DNA of 19,546 nucleotides. Origin: Pseudomonadota bacterium (GTDB taxonomy: Bacteria; Myxococcota_A; Polyangia; Haliangiales; Haliangiaceae). A program made the position numbers and the translations under genes. The DNA lies in contig JAEYYV010000208.1 in assembly GCA_023428295.1 (NCBI GenBank), positions 1 through 19,546 on the forward strand, read 5' to 3'. Positions within the stretch are counted from its first letter, which is position 1; the number at the start of each line of letters is the position of its first letter. This document shows, in pieces, positions 1 to 10,673 of this stretch. The notes under the pieces were generated by a model, which did no database searches, was not told the origin of the DNA, and saw only the letters and a program-made list of their open reading frames with translations.

Positions 1-500
1 ATGTTCGCGCGAGCGATGGCGGTGCGGCGGTCGTCCTCGTCGGTGGCCCGCCGCCGCCGATGACGGCCGACGAAGACATCGATCTCGTCGTCCTCGATGC
101 CAAGGCTGGCGCCGACGATCGCGTCGAGCTCGCGGGCACGTCTCCGGCCGAGGTGCTTCACACCGTCGGTGCGATCGTCGCGCTCGGCGACGACGCGCTC
201 GATCCCGTGATCAGCAAAGAGGCCGCACGCCTCGCACGATTGCTCGACGCGCCGGTCGTCGGCAGCGCGAACGCCGCGCGGGCAAACGCGATCGGTCACG
301 GCGCGGTCGTCGACAAGAACGCGCCGCTCGCCCCCGAAGTCTGCATCGCGATCGGTAATCCGGTGATCGATCTCGCGGGCACGACCAGCGTGGTCCGCGT
401 CGGCGGCGGTGGCGGAAAGGCGATCGATGGCTCGCTCGCTGGGTCGATCCCCACCAACCTCGCCGAGCTTCGCCGCGCGCTCGAGGAGCCCGAGCGATGA
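1..500 (+). CDS. Electron transfer flavoprotein alpha-like protein, C-terminal part (5' end outside window)
   Basis: The frame is open from base 3 to the TGA at 498-500 and has no stop up to the left edge, so the start lies outside. The visible 165 residues follow the layout of the ETF alpha FAD-binding domain: a strand and helix ending in ARLARLLDAPVVGS, then APEVCIAIGNPV, DLAGTTSVV and a final LAELRRALEE helix. In canonical EtfA this region binds FAD through an SR in the GSRP stretch and an SGAxQH loop. Here the first reads GSANAARA and the SGAxQH loop is replaced by GNPVIDLAG, so cofactor binding is doubtful. The stop overlaps the next start (ATGA), which suggests translational coupling to an ETF beta-like partner. 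The alpha-then-beta order is the reverse of the usual etfB-etfA. Family placement is moderately secure; function is inferred. Confidence 0.7.
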   Translation, partial: VRASDGGAAVVLVGGPPPPMTADEDIDLVVLDAKAGADDRVELAGTSPAEVLHTVGAIVALGDDALDPVISKEAARLARLLDAPVVGSANAARANAIGHGAVVDKNAPLAPEVCIAIGNPVIDLAGTTSVVRVGGGGGKAIDGSLAGSIPTNLAELRRALEEPER

Positions 501-1159
501 AGATCTGCGTGTGGCTCGGAAGCGCGGCGCCGCTGCGTTCGATCCGTTGGCTCGACGGCGCGATCGCCGCGGGCGCGGCGGTTGGCGACGCCACGACGAT
601 CGCCGCCGGCGATGCGACGTGGCTCGATCTCGCCGCGGATCGCTCGTCGCGCATGGGCGTCGCGAGCGCGGGCGTGGTCACCGATCTGACGCTCGACTAT
701 CTCGGCTGGGCGCAGGTCGCGTTCGCCGCTGCACGCCATCTCGGCGCGAGCACGATCTTCGTCGACGAAGCGAGCCGACCGGAGCGGTTTCCGGAGGTCG
801 CCGCGATCGCCGAGCTGATGGACGCCGTGCAGCTCACGCATATCGTCGCGCTCGCCCCCGATCGAAACGGGAAGGTGATCCACGCGAGCCGCTCCACGGG
901 GCGCGGCGAGCTGCAGACCGTTCGCGTGCGCGGGCCCGCGGTGTTTGGCGTTCGCATGGCAGGTGCCGCGATCGACGAGTACCCGACGCCGATGCCGTCG
1001 TCGTCGATGAAGCGTCTCGAGCTCTCGACCCTCGGCCTCGATCCGATCGTCCTCGGACACCGCGCGCTGCCGCCCCGTGCGAGCCGCGAACCGCGCCGCA
1101 CCGTGGATCGCGTCGCCGAGCATCTCGCAGCGCACCTCGTTCCTCGCCGAGGCGGTTGA
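497..1159 (+). CDS. Electron transfer flavoprotein beta-like protein, divergent
   Basis: This 220-residue protein begins MKICVWLGSAAPLRS. The size and layout fit the ETF beta fold: an early LAADRSSRMGV region, a central TLDYLGWAQVAFAAARHLGAST helix-strand unit, an APDRNGKVIHASR strand pair, then GPAVFGVRMAG, a PTPMPSSSMKR segment and the LGLDP near the end. That late segment matches the ETF beta pattern of PAVLTV, then PRYPSLPGIMKAKKK, then DLGL. The canonical AMP-binding loop (DGDTAQVGP) is replaced by LDYLGWAQVAF, so nucleotide binding may be lost. The start at 497 has AGGAG at 484-488, eight bases upstream, and overlaps the preceding stop. Its own stop overlaps the next ATG in TGATG. It probably pairs with the upstream alpha-like protein; whether the pair still carries electrons is unknown. 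Confidence 0.65.
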   Translation: MKICVWLGSAAPLRSIRWLDGAIAAGAAVGDATTIAAGDATWLDLAADRSSRMGVASAGVVTDLTLDYLGWAQVAFAAARHLGASTIFVDEASRPERFPEVAAIAELMDAVQLTHIVALAPDRNGKVIHASRSTGRGELQTVRVRGPAVFGVRMAGAAIDEYPTPMPSSSMKRLELSTLGLDPIVLGHRALPPRASREPRRTVDRVAEHLAAHLVPRRGG

Positions 1160-2580
1160 TGGCACGCGCGGCCATCGTCGATCCCGCCATCAGCGCGCCG
1201 CGCGTTCAGGTCATCGCCCCGGCGCCGCTCGGCGCGACTGCACTCGCCGCGCTGCGCACACGCGGCATCGATGCTCGCCTGGGCGACGCGCCCACCGGCG
1301 ACGACGACGTGATCGCGTGGGCGCTCTCGACGACCCCCACCGCCACCGCCGCCGTCGAGCTCGCGAAGATCTGCGCGCGCGCCGCGGCGATCGGAAGGCC
1401 CGTGTGCGTGCTCGCTCCGTTTCCCGACGCACCCGCGCGCAAGCCAACGCGCGCCGCGATCGAACGCGTCGCTGCCCTCGCCTATCTGCGCGCCCACGGC
1501 GCCGCCGTCGGACATGACGTCGACGCGTGGCTCGAGTCCATCGTCCTGCTCGTCCACTACGGAGCCCCGCGCGGACCACACGCTGCTGTCGTCGCGCCGA
1601 GCGGCTCGTGGCTCGAGGCGCAAGCGCTCTCGATCGCTGCCGAGATGGAAGCCGCCAACGTACGCCCCCCGGTCATCGGTGGCGACGAAGCGACCGATGT
1701 CGTCCTCTACGATCCATCGCTCGGCTCTCCGCCATCGTCGATGTCCGGTCTTCACGTGCCCGTCGCCCCGCGGCCCGAGCTCGCCACCGACGCGACGATG
1801 CTCTTCGGCGCACGCGCCGCGCTCGCCGCCGTCACCATCCTCGGCCGCGCCAGCGAGCGCATCGCGATCGGCCTCGGCCCTGCCCCCGCCTCCGCGAGTG
1901 CCGAGCTCGCGATCGATCACGAGCGCCTCCAGCGCCAGCTCGACAAGCTCGACACGCAGATCGGCCGCGTCGGCGATCACGAGACCAAGGTCCTCCTCGC
2001 CGCCTACGGCGTTCCGATCACGCGGCAAGCCGTTGCCACCACGCCCTCGGCGGCGGTGAAGGTCGCGCGCAAAGCGGGCTACCCCGTCGAGATCAAGCCA
2101 TGGGGCCACGATCAGCCGACCGAGCCCGCGGGCTGTCCCGTCGAGAAAGGCGTCGACAGCGACGCGCTCGTGCGCCACGCGTTCACGACGATCCTCGCCG
2201 CGACGAACCGCGCCGATGCGCGCGAAGGTGCGGTCATCGTGCGCGAGACGCCACCGTCGGGTCGCGAGATCGCGGTCACGCTCCTCGAGCTTCCCGCGCT
2301 GGGCTGGACCGTGGTCCTCGACGCGCCCGGCGCAGGTCAGCTCGCCGCCCCCGCGCCGCTTCGCCTGCTCGACGCGCAACAACTCGCGGCGCAGATCATC
2401 TCGTCGCGCGCGGGTGACGCCGAGCCCGATCGCGTGGGCCTCGCGAACCTCTTGCGCCGCGCGTCGCACCTCGTCGTGGATCTCGCGGGCCGCGTCACCC
2501 GGGTGGAGCTGCCACGCGTGATCGTCGGCGGCCGCGGAGCGCGCACGTTGGTGGTCGACGCCGCGCTCGAGCTCGGCTAA
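1159..2580 (+). CDS. ATP-grasp protein related to ADP-forming acyl-CoA synthetase, shortened and divergent
   Basis: The product is 473 residues. The C-terminal half has the ATP-grasp_5 entry of ADP-forming acyl-CoA synthetases: ETKVLLAAYGVPITR, then a helix, then AGYPVEIKPWG with the nucleotide-contacting lysine, then GAVIVRETPPSGREIAVT for the central strand. The middle (GPHAAVVAPSGSWLEAQAL) resembles the flavodoxin-like succinyl-CoA ligase domain. Full-length enzymes of this family are about 700 residues with an N-terminal CoA-binding domain and a phosphorylated histidine; I see neither here. The canonical HKTDVGGV after the lysine is replaced by DQPTEPAGCPV. The start at 1159 has GAGG at 1149-1152 and overlaps the preceding stop. 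An open frame extends upstream to 409, but it runs inside the ETF-like genes and is a shadow. A role with the ETF-like pair in acyl-CoA or amino-acid metabolism is possible but unproven. Confidence 0.65.
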   Translation: MARAAIVDPAISAPRVQVIAPAPLGATALAALRTRGIDARLGDAPTGDDDVIAWALSTTPTATAAVELAKICARAAAIGRPVCVLAPFPDAPARKPTRAAIERVAALAYLRAHGAAVGHDVDAWLESIVLLVHYGAPRGPHAAVVAPSGSWLEAQALSIAAEMEAANVRPPVIGGDEATDVVLYDPSLGSPPSSMSGLHVPVAPRPELATDATMLFGARAALAAVTILGRASERIAIGLGPAPASASAELAIDHERLQRQLDKLDTQIGRVGDHETKVLLAAYGVPITRQAVATTPSAAVKVARKAGYPVEIKPWGHDQPTEPAGCPVEKGVDSDALVRHAFTTILAATNRADAREGAVIVRETPPSGREIAVTLLELPALGWTVVLDAPGAGQLAAPAPLRLLDAQQLAAQIISSRAGDAEPDRVGLANLLRRASHLVVDLAGRVTRVELPRVIVGGRGARTLVVDAALELG

Positions 2581-2653
2581 CGGAGCTGCCGGCAATCTCT
2601 ACAGATGTTGGCAACGCGATGTCACGTTCGGGAGCAACGCAGTCATCCCTTGG
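2581..2653 (+). promoter_or_regulatory. Intergenic region with a direct repeat before the annexin-like gene
   Basis: This 73-bp gap separates the ETF-like unit from the annexin-like gene and is the only place for that gene's promoter. GCAACGC occurs twice, at 2611-2617 and 2634-2640, a 23-bp period close to two helical turns. I see no convincing -35/-10 pair and no Shine-Dalgarno sequence before the ATG at 2654. Assignment as a regulatory site is speculative. Confidence 0.25.
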
Positions 2654-5600
2654 ATGGGATGGTTTGACGACGAGCCCGCACAAGAAGTAGCGGCCCCGGC
2701 CCCTGCGCCGGTGCCCGCGGCTCCCGTCGAGGCTGCTCCCGCGTCGGATCCCGCCCCGTATCAAGGTCCAGGCGGCGGAAGTCCCGAAGCCCAAGCCGCC
2801 GCGTTTCCGCAGTACGCGGAGGATGGCGACATGTGCGAGATGCCGTTGACGACGGGTGTCCCCGACGAAGTGGCTGCCGCGCAGAATGAATCGAGCGAGT
2901 ACGGTCCGCCTGCCCCCGACGATCTGCTAACGGGCAATCCCGACGAGGTCGCCGCTGCTCGGAAGGAAGGTGCGACGGAGGAGAAGAAGTCGCGCGAGGA
3001 GCTGGCCAAGGAGGGCCTCGAGAAGATGTCGCCTGAGGAGCGCGAGGTGGCCGAGCGCAAGGCGCGCGAGGTGGCATCGCAGCTCTCGACGGAGATCTCG
3101 AAGACGCACTTGTTCGGCAACAACACCGACGTCACGAACCACCTGCGCGGCCTATCTCCCGCCGAGATGCAGCTCGTGATGGACTCCTACAAGGAGCAAT
3201 CGAAGTCGGCGTTCGGCACGGAAGCGGACCTCGCAGCCGACCTGCGCGACAAGCTCGACGGCAAGGATCTCGCGGTCGCCGAAGCCGCGATGTCGGGCGA
3301 CAAGATCGCGACAGCCAAGGCGCTCGTCGAGCAGGCGACCGATGGCGTCGGCACCGACACGCAGGGAATGAAGGAAGCGATGGAGATGCTCGAGACGCCA
3401 GAGGAACGGAAGAAGTTCCACGAGCTCATGGGCGAAGGTGAGTACGAGAAGCTCGTGAAGGACGAGACGTCCTCCTTCGATCGCGACAAGCTGATGGCGC
3501 TGGGACTCGAGGATCAGAAGCAGCGCGACGCGGCCGTCGCGGTGTCTGACGTGTCCGAGAACGCGTACGGAGGCAAGTACAACGCGATCGTCGAGGGTAT
3601 CACCGACTCCGCTGGCGACCTGATGGGCACGCCGGACGAGCAACGCGCGCAGGGCCGCGCCGCCATGCGCGACTACGACATGTTCAAGAGGTTCTCGAAC
3701 CTGGGTGGCAACGAGGACGCGCAGCTCGACGCCACGGAGAAGATCGCCGGCGATCCCGAGACGCTGAAGCTGTTCAAGGAACGAATGGCCGCCGCGAACG
3801 GCGAGTCTGCCGAGGAGACCCTGACCGGCGAGATGTCCGAGCATCGCGCCGAAGCCGCGAAGAAGCTCCTCGAGGGCAATGTCGAGGATGCACAGGCGCA
3901 CCGCATGGTCGCGCACCTCGACAACTACGTCGATGACAACGAGAACGGCGCGAGCCAGGTCCTCGAGGGAAAGGACAAGGCGACGCGCGACCGGCTCGTG
4001 GCGAAGGCCGACGCGCTCGCGAAGCAGGACGGCAACGGTTCGTACCAAGAGCTGCTCGACGAGAACCTCTCGCCCGCCGAGCTCGAGGTCGCGAAGCAGC
4101 GCCGTGAAAAGGGCAAGGCCGACGAGCTCGCCCACCTGATGGTCGCGGGCGATACGACGGTCGGTGGCCTCGGCAAGGACACCGCGAAGTTCTACGAGAC
4201 CATGCAGGACAAGACGCCTGCACAGATGGACAAGATGCGCAAAGACTTCGAGACGTCTTATCCCGGCGAGAAGTTCGATGACTGGGTGCGCTCGAAGGCC
4301 ACGAGCGACGGCGAGCGGCGTGACTTCGAGATCATGCTCGAGGGCAACTACGGAAACATGTCCGACGAGGAGCTGAAGAAGCTGCCACCCGAGAAGATGA
4401 TCCAGCGCGTCAAGGACCTGAACGAGGCCGGTCGTGGTGGTGCGGAGGATCGAGTCGGCGATCCGCTCGGCAACATCAAGCGCGAGGTCGGCAACGACGT
4501 CGGCAACTACATGGGCGACACGATGTCGAACGCCGGCGATCGCATGAACGCGCGCATGGCTGCCGTCGAGGATCTCGAGAAGAAGATTGCCGCCGGCGAG
4601 CAGCTGACGCCCGAGCAGCACGAGGAGCTCGTCCAGCACATGCGCTTCATGTCGGGCGATCAGAAGGCGTTCACCGAGACGAAGACCGAGGTCGTCAACC
4701 AGACGGCCGAGGTGGTGGGGACCGCGGCGAACGTCGCGACGACCGCGGTCACCGGATCCGACACCGCGGGCGAGGTCGTCGGCGGCCTCGCGAAGATGGA
4801 AGTGAAGGGCACGCTCAACGCGAGCCGCTACAGCACCGACGAGATGATCGCCGATGGCGCGGACGTCGTCGGTAGCGCGGCCGGTGGCGCACTGGCGAGC
4901 AAGGCGCCCGGCGCGGGGTTCCTTATCGAAGGTGCGACGGATGGCATCGCGCAGACGGTCGGCGACACGAAGAACTGGAACGACGCAGGTCGCGCCGTGG
5001 CGTCGGGCGCGCAGAACGTGACTGAAAGCGTCGTGTCGGCAGCCGCCGGCGAGGGGATCGAGGGCGCCATGGGTGACGGCATCGCGAGCAAGGTGACGCA
5101 AGCGGTGGCCGACACCGCGGTCACCAGCGACTACTCGCAGAGCTTCGGCGAGATGGCGAAGGAGACGGCGAAGAACGCCGCGATCGACATCGCCGTCGGC
5201 GCAGCGTCGAAGCACCACTCGAAGCGAAACCCGAGCTCGTCGAGCTCGTCGACCACCACGCATACGAACGACTCGACGACGACGCCGACGACGCCATCGA
5301 CGACGCCATCGACGACGCCATCGACGACGCCCGCCACGCCTTCGATCGAAGCGCGCGCTCCGACTCCGCGTGTGCAGCGCGAGATCATCGAAGCGGTCCG
5401 CGCAAACGAAGGAGACGAGGCGGCGCGCAAAGCACTCGAGCTGACGCGCCGGCCACCTGCGCCCGCGGAGGGCCCAGACATCGAGTCGCGCGAGGCGACG
5501 CCTACCGAGAAGCGAGAGATCATGGAAGCGGTCATCGATCCACTGTCACCGCTTCCTGTGGCTCCGGATCCGGCGATTCCGCCGCCGGTCGTGTTCACCG

Positions 5601-6718
5601 ATGAGAAGCACCCGCGCGATGGCGCAGAGCTTCCCGATCTCTCGCCACCGTCACTCGACAAGCTCGTTCAAGAAGGTCGCGACAAGCAACAGGAACGCGA
5701 GCGACTCGATGCGCAGGATCTGAAAGGGATGCGAACCCCTTACCAAGACGCGGTCGACCACGTGTTCAACGGAGTGAAGAACGGCAAGACAGGCATCTCG
5801 ACATTGGACAGTGTCTCGAAGGTGTTCCATGGAATCAGCGAGCTCGGGAAAGCGGACCCAGACTCGAAGAAGGTCAGAACGGCGGGACAGGAGGTGCTCA
5901 CAGCGTTCGTGAAACTGGGCACGAACGCGCTGCCACCAGATCTCAAGAAGTTCGTGGATGACGCCGTCAAAGAGACTCTGCAACGATGGAACGCAAAGGA
6001 TCCGGAGGCCCTGGGCACCAAGAAGCTGATCAGCCGGCCGCCCGAAAAAGTCGAGCTCATGAAGCACGAGGAAGCAATAAAGCGTCACAAGAAGGCGCTC
6101 GAGGCTGAGGGGAAGGCTGCGGGCGAGAAAATGCCCGACTACGAGATCGAGGTCGAAGCAAGGAAGCGCGTTCTTGATGAGATCCAGGACAAGCCGCAGA
6201 CCCTCGACGACGCCATGGAAGGTGCACGGGTGGACGAAGACGCGCCCCTCTCGCTTGAGCATCTTCCGCCCGAGAAGGACGTCATCGACCGCCCGACTCC
6301 GGGCCAGCAAGCCAAGGCGGATGCTCGCGAGCGAGAGCGCACGCAGCGAGCGAGTCTGCAGACCCTGATCGATCTTTGCGAGCCCGAGGATCTCTTCGCG
6401 AAGCGCGACCTCGAGAAGAAGCTGCGGCAGCTCGACGGACCGAGCACCGAGATGAACGAGCGCGACGACGAGAAGGCCCAGCAGATCGAAGCCGACGCGG
6501 AAGCAGCAGAGAGGCCCGCACGTTTGCCGCTAGATCGCGTGCGTATCGACACGACCGAGGCCGAGGCCGAGCGACGAAAGCGAGAGAGCGACGACCAGGC
6601 CGAGACCGAGACGGAGGCCGAGCGACAAGAGCGAGAGAGCGACGAACAGGCCGAGGCGCTCGCGGAAGACGAAGCCGCGCGCACCGAACAGCGCGCGAGG
6701 AAGCGGAACGCGTCCTAG
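2654..6718 (+). CDS. Large annexin-repeat protein with low-complexity linker and charged C-terminus
   Basis: This 1354-residue protein has no signal peptide or clear membrane helix. Residues 1-60 are Ala/Pro-rich. Residues 144-565 hold about five annexin-like repeats. The clearest (220-283) reads ATDGVGTD, then helices, then KDETSSF, matching the annexin GxGT loop and its acidic ligand (G233 to E271, 38 residues), so a type II calcium site looks intact. Others are at 144-216 (GNNTD), about 345-410, about 415-487 (DNENG) and 493-565 (GLGKD); these lack the acidic ligand. Residues 734-850 are Gly/Ala-rich, like a glycine zipper. A Ser/Thr/Pro linker with three TPST units (880-891) follows, then a motif IE-R--TP---REI-EAV present twice, and finally an E/R-rich, probably coiled-coil tail. 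PDEVAAA occurs twice near the N-terminus (70 and 96). Annexin repeats suggest calcium-dependent membrane binding; an exported or injected effector is a reasonable guess. The region after residue 1000 uses more A-ending codons than the front. No other gene follows on this strand before the convergent one, so no partner is visible. Confidence 0.8.
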   Translation: MGWFDDEPAQEVAAPAPAPVPAAPVEAAPASDPAPYQGPGGGSPEAQAAAFPQYAEDGDMCEMPLTTGVPDEVAAAQNESSEYGPPAPDDLLTGNPDEVAAARKEGATEEKKSREELAKEGLEKMSPEEREVAERKAREVASQLSTEISKTHLFGNNTDVTNHLRGLSPAEMQLVMDSYKEQSKSAFGTEADLAADLRDKLDGKDLAVAEAAMSGDKIATAKALVEQATDGVGTDTQGMKEAMEMLETPEERKKFHELMGEGEYEKLVKDETSSFDRDKLMALGLEDQKQRDAAVAVSDVSENAYGGKYNAIVEGITDSAGDLMGTPDEQRAQGRAAMRDYDMFKRFSNLGGNEDAQLDATEKIAGDPETLKLFKERMAAANGESAEETLTGEMSEHRAEAAKKLLEGNVEDAQAHRMVAHLDNYVDDNENGASQVLEGKDKATRDRLVAKADALAKQDGNGSYQELLDENLSPAELEVAKQRREKGKADELAHLMVAGDTTVGGLGKDTAKFYETMQDKTPAQMDKMRKDFETSYPGEKFDDWVRSKATSDGERRDFEIMLEGNYGNMSDEELKKLPPEKMIQRVKDLNEAGRGGAEDRVGDPLGNIKREVGNDVGNYMGDTMSNAGDRMNARMAAVEDLEKKIAAGEQLTPEQHEELVQHMRFMSGDQKAFTETKTEVVNQTAEVVGTAANVATTAVTGSDTAGEVVGGLAKMEVKGTLNASRYSTDEMIADGADVVGSAAGGALASKAPGAGFLIEGATDGIAQTVGDTKNWNDAGRAVASGAQNVTESVVSAAAGEGIEGAMGDGIASKVTQAVADTAVTSDYSQSFGEMAKETAKNAAIDIAVGAASKHHSKRNPSSSSSSTTTHTNDSTTTPTTPSTTPSTTPSTTPATPSIEARAPTPRVQREIIEAVRANEGDEAARKALELTRRPPAPAEGPDIESREATPTEKREIMEAVIDPLSPLPVAPDPAIPPPVVFTDEKHPRDGAELPDLSPPSLDKLVQEGRDKQQERERLDAQDLKGMRTPYQDAVDHVFNGVKNGKTGISTLDSVSKVFHGISELGKADPDSKKVRTAGQEVLTAFVKLGTNALPPDLKKFVDDAVKETLQRWNAKDPEALGTKKLISRPPEKVELMKHEEAIKRHKKALEAEGKAAGEKMPDYEIEVEARKRVLDEIQDKPQTLDDAMEGARVDEDAPLSLEHLPPEKDVIDRPTPGQQAKADARERERTQRASLQTLIDLCEPEDLFAKRDLEKKLRQLDGPSTEMNERDDEKAQQIEADAEAAERPARLPLDRVRIDTTEAEAERRKRESDDQAETETEAERQERESDEQAEALAEDEAARTEQRARKRNAS
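5291..5326 (+). repeat. 12-bp tandem repeat, three perfect copies (TPST linker)
   Basis: ACGCCATCGACG occurs three times in a row at 5291-5302, 5303-5314 and 5315-5326, with degenerate copies on both sides. The repeat is in frame and encodes TPST, forming the Ser/Thr/Pro linker between the Gly/Ala-rich segment and the C-terminal part of the annexin-like protein. Copy number could change by slippage without breaking the frame. Confidence 0.9.
6563..6655 (+). repeat. 42-bp near-identical duplication in the charged tail
   Basis: Two 42-bp units, 6563-6604 and 6614-6655, are separated by nine bases. They encode EAERRKRESDDQAE and EAERQERESDEQAE style units (each preceded by Glu-Ala), differing at few codons. 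This is a recent in-frame duplication in the coiled-coil-like C-terminus of the annexin-like protein. Confidence 0.85.
6715..6718. other. Shared CTAG palindrome carrying both stops of a convergent gene pair
   Basis: The plus-strand gene ends with TAG at 6716-6718, and the minus-strand nucleotidyltransferase ends with TAG read from 6717 down to 6715. The two stops overlap in the self-complementary CTAG. There is therefore no room for an intrinsic terminator between the genes, and transcripts must overlap. Confidence 0.9.
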
Positions 6719-8055
6719 GGCTCGCCGTGCGCGCCGAGTTGGAGCTCGAGCTGCTGCGCGATCGCGAGTAGCTGCTCGCGCGTGTTGAGCTGCGGATCCG
6801 CGATCACGCGATCGAGCAGCACGCCGAGGATACGACCGACGAGCGGGCCCGGCTTGATCTTCAGCTCGGTGATCAGCTCCTTGCCCGCGATCGCGAGGTC
6901 CTTGGCTGCGAGCGGGTGCTTCTCGCGCAGGATGCGCTCGCCCTCGGCGATCACGCTGTCGTGCGCGGGGCTGTGCGCGCGCCAGAGCTCGATGGCGGCT
7001 TCCGCGTGCTCGCGGCCCACGAAGGCGAACAGGCGGCGAATCTCGTCGGCGCGAAGGTCCGCGAGCTCGACCGCGCGTGCGATCGACACGAGGTGCGCGG
7101 CGCTGTTGGCCTCGGCGTTGGAGAACTTCAGCGCTTTGAGCAGCGACGCGACGCGCTCGAACGCCTCGGGATCGCGATAGCGCGGGTTCGTGTCCGGATC
7201 GCCGAGCTCGACGCAGAACGCGGCGAGGCGGGTGCGCGGCGTGGCCTTGTCCACGCGCGCGAGCCAGCGCTCGACGGCGCCGTTGCCCCAGCGCCCGAGG
7301 TTGCCAGCGAGAGAAGGCGCGATCAGCGCGACGATGCCCGTGCGCTCGGCGATCGCGAGGGCGCGCGAGGGTTGCCGCGTGCGCAGGATCTTGTCGAGCT
7401 CGTCGGAGATGCGCTCCTTGCTGACCTTCGCGAGCGATGGGAGCGCCGGGCCGATGCCGCGCTCGGTGTCCGGATCGAGCGCGAACTCGAGGACCGCGGC
7501 GAAGCGAACGGCGCGCATCACGCGGAGGCCATCCTCGGTGAAACGCGCGACGGCGTCTTCGTAGACGTTCTTCGTCGGGCCCACCGCGCGCAGGAGCTTA
7601 TCGGCGATGTCCTTCTGGCCGTCGTACGGATCGAAGAGGAGGCCGCGCTCGGGATCGTAGGCCATCGCGTTCACGCGCAGATCGCGACGCGCGAGATCGT
7701 CGGTGAGCGGGACGCCAAACGTCACGTGATCGGGACGGCGCGCATCGGTGTAGGCGCCCTCGCCGCGATACGTCGTGACCTCGACGTGCGACTCCACGCC
7801 CTTCCCTGTCACGATCGTCACCGTGCCGTGTTGGAGCCCCGTCGGGATCGTGCGGCGAAACAGCGAGAGCACCTCCTCGGGGAGCGCGCTCGTCGCCACG
7901 TCCCAATCGCCCGGCGCGCGGCCGAGGAGCGCGTCGCGAACGGCGCCGCCGACGGTGACGGCTTCGTGACCGGCCTTGGTCAGCGTCGCGCACACCTCGC
8001 GTACGTTGGGCGGCACGGACGCCGCGAGGCGCGCGAGAGCGTCGGCGTCTGCCAT
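6715..8055 (-). CDS. cca: CCA-adding tRNA nucleotidyltransferase / poly(A) polymerase family
   Basis: This 446-residue class II nucleotidyltransferase adds CCA to tRNA 3' ends or adds A tails to RNA. Visible motifs are GGAVRDALLG at 36-45, the catalytic DWD at 50-52, LQHGTVTIV at 74-82, RRDLRVNAMAYD at 123-134 and EDGLRVMRAVRFA at 174-186, in the family order. No HD phosphohydrolase motif is apparent in the C-terminal half. CCA-adding versus poly(A) specificity cannot be settled by eye. The start at 8055 has a GGAG about seven bases upstream on this strand and lies 2 nt after the stop of the ATPase gene, so the two are probably co-transcribed. The open frame continues much further upstream but only as a shadow inside the ATPase gene. 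Confidence 0.93.
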   Translation of the reverse strand: MADADALARLAASVPPNVREVCATLTKAGHEAVTVGGAVRDALLGRAPGDWDVATSALPEEVLSLFRRTIPTGLQHGTVTIVTGKGVESHVEVTTYRGEGAYTDARRPDHVTFGVPLTDDLARRDLRVNAMAYDPERGLLFDPYDGQKDIADKLLRAVGPTKNVYEDAVARFTEDGLRVMRAVRFAAVLEFALDPDTERGIGPALPSLAKVSKERISDELDKILRTRQPSRALAIAERTGIVALIAPSLAGNLGRWGNGAVERWLARVDKATPRTRLAAFCVELGDPDTNPRYRDPEAFERVASLLKALKFSNAEANSAAHLVSIARAVELADLRADEIRRLFAFVGREHAEAAIELWRAHSPAHDSVIAEGERILREKHPLAAKDLAIAGKELITELKIKPGPLVGRILGVLLDRVIADPQLNTREQLLAIAQQLELQLGAHGEP

Positions 8056-8057
8056 CG

Positions 8058-10673
<2,616 letters not shown>

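Noticed and set aside
2608..2640. Possible sigma-54 promoter starting at TTGGCA
   Set aside because: The required GC of the -12 element is absent at the correct spacing from GG.
3152..5263. 703-codon open frame on the minus strand, opposite the annexin-like gene
   Set aside because: It is Arg/Leu/Val-rich with no domain and lies wholly opposite a gene with coherent repeats; long antisense frames are expected in high-GC coding DNA.
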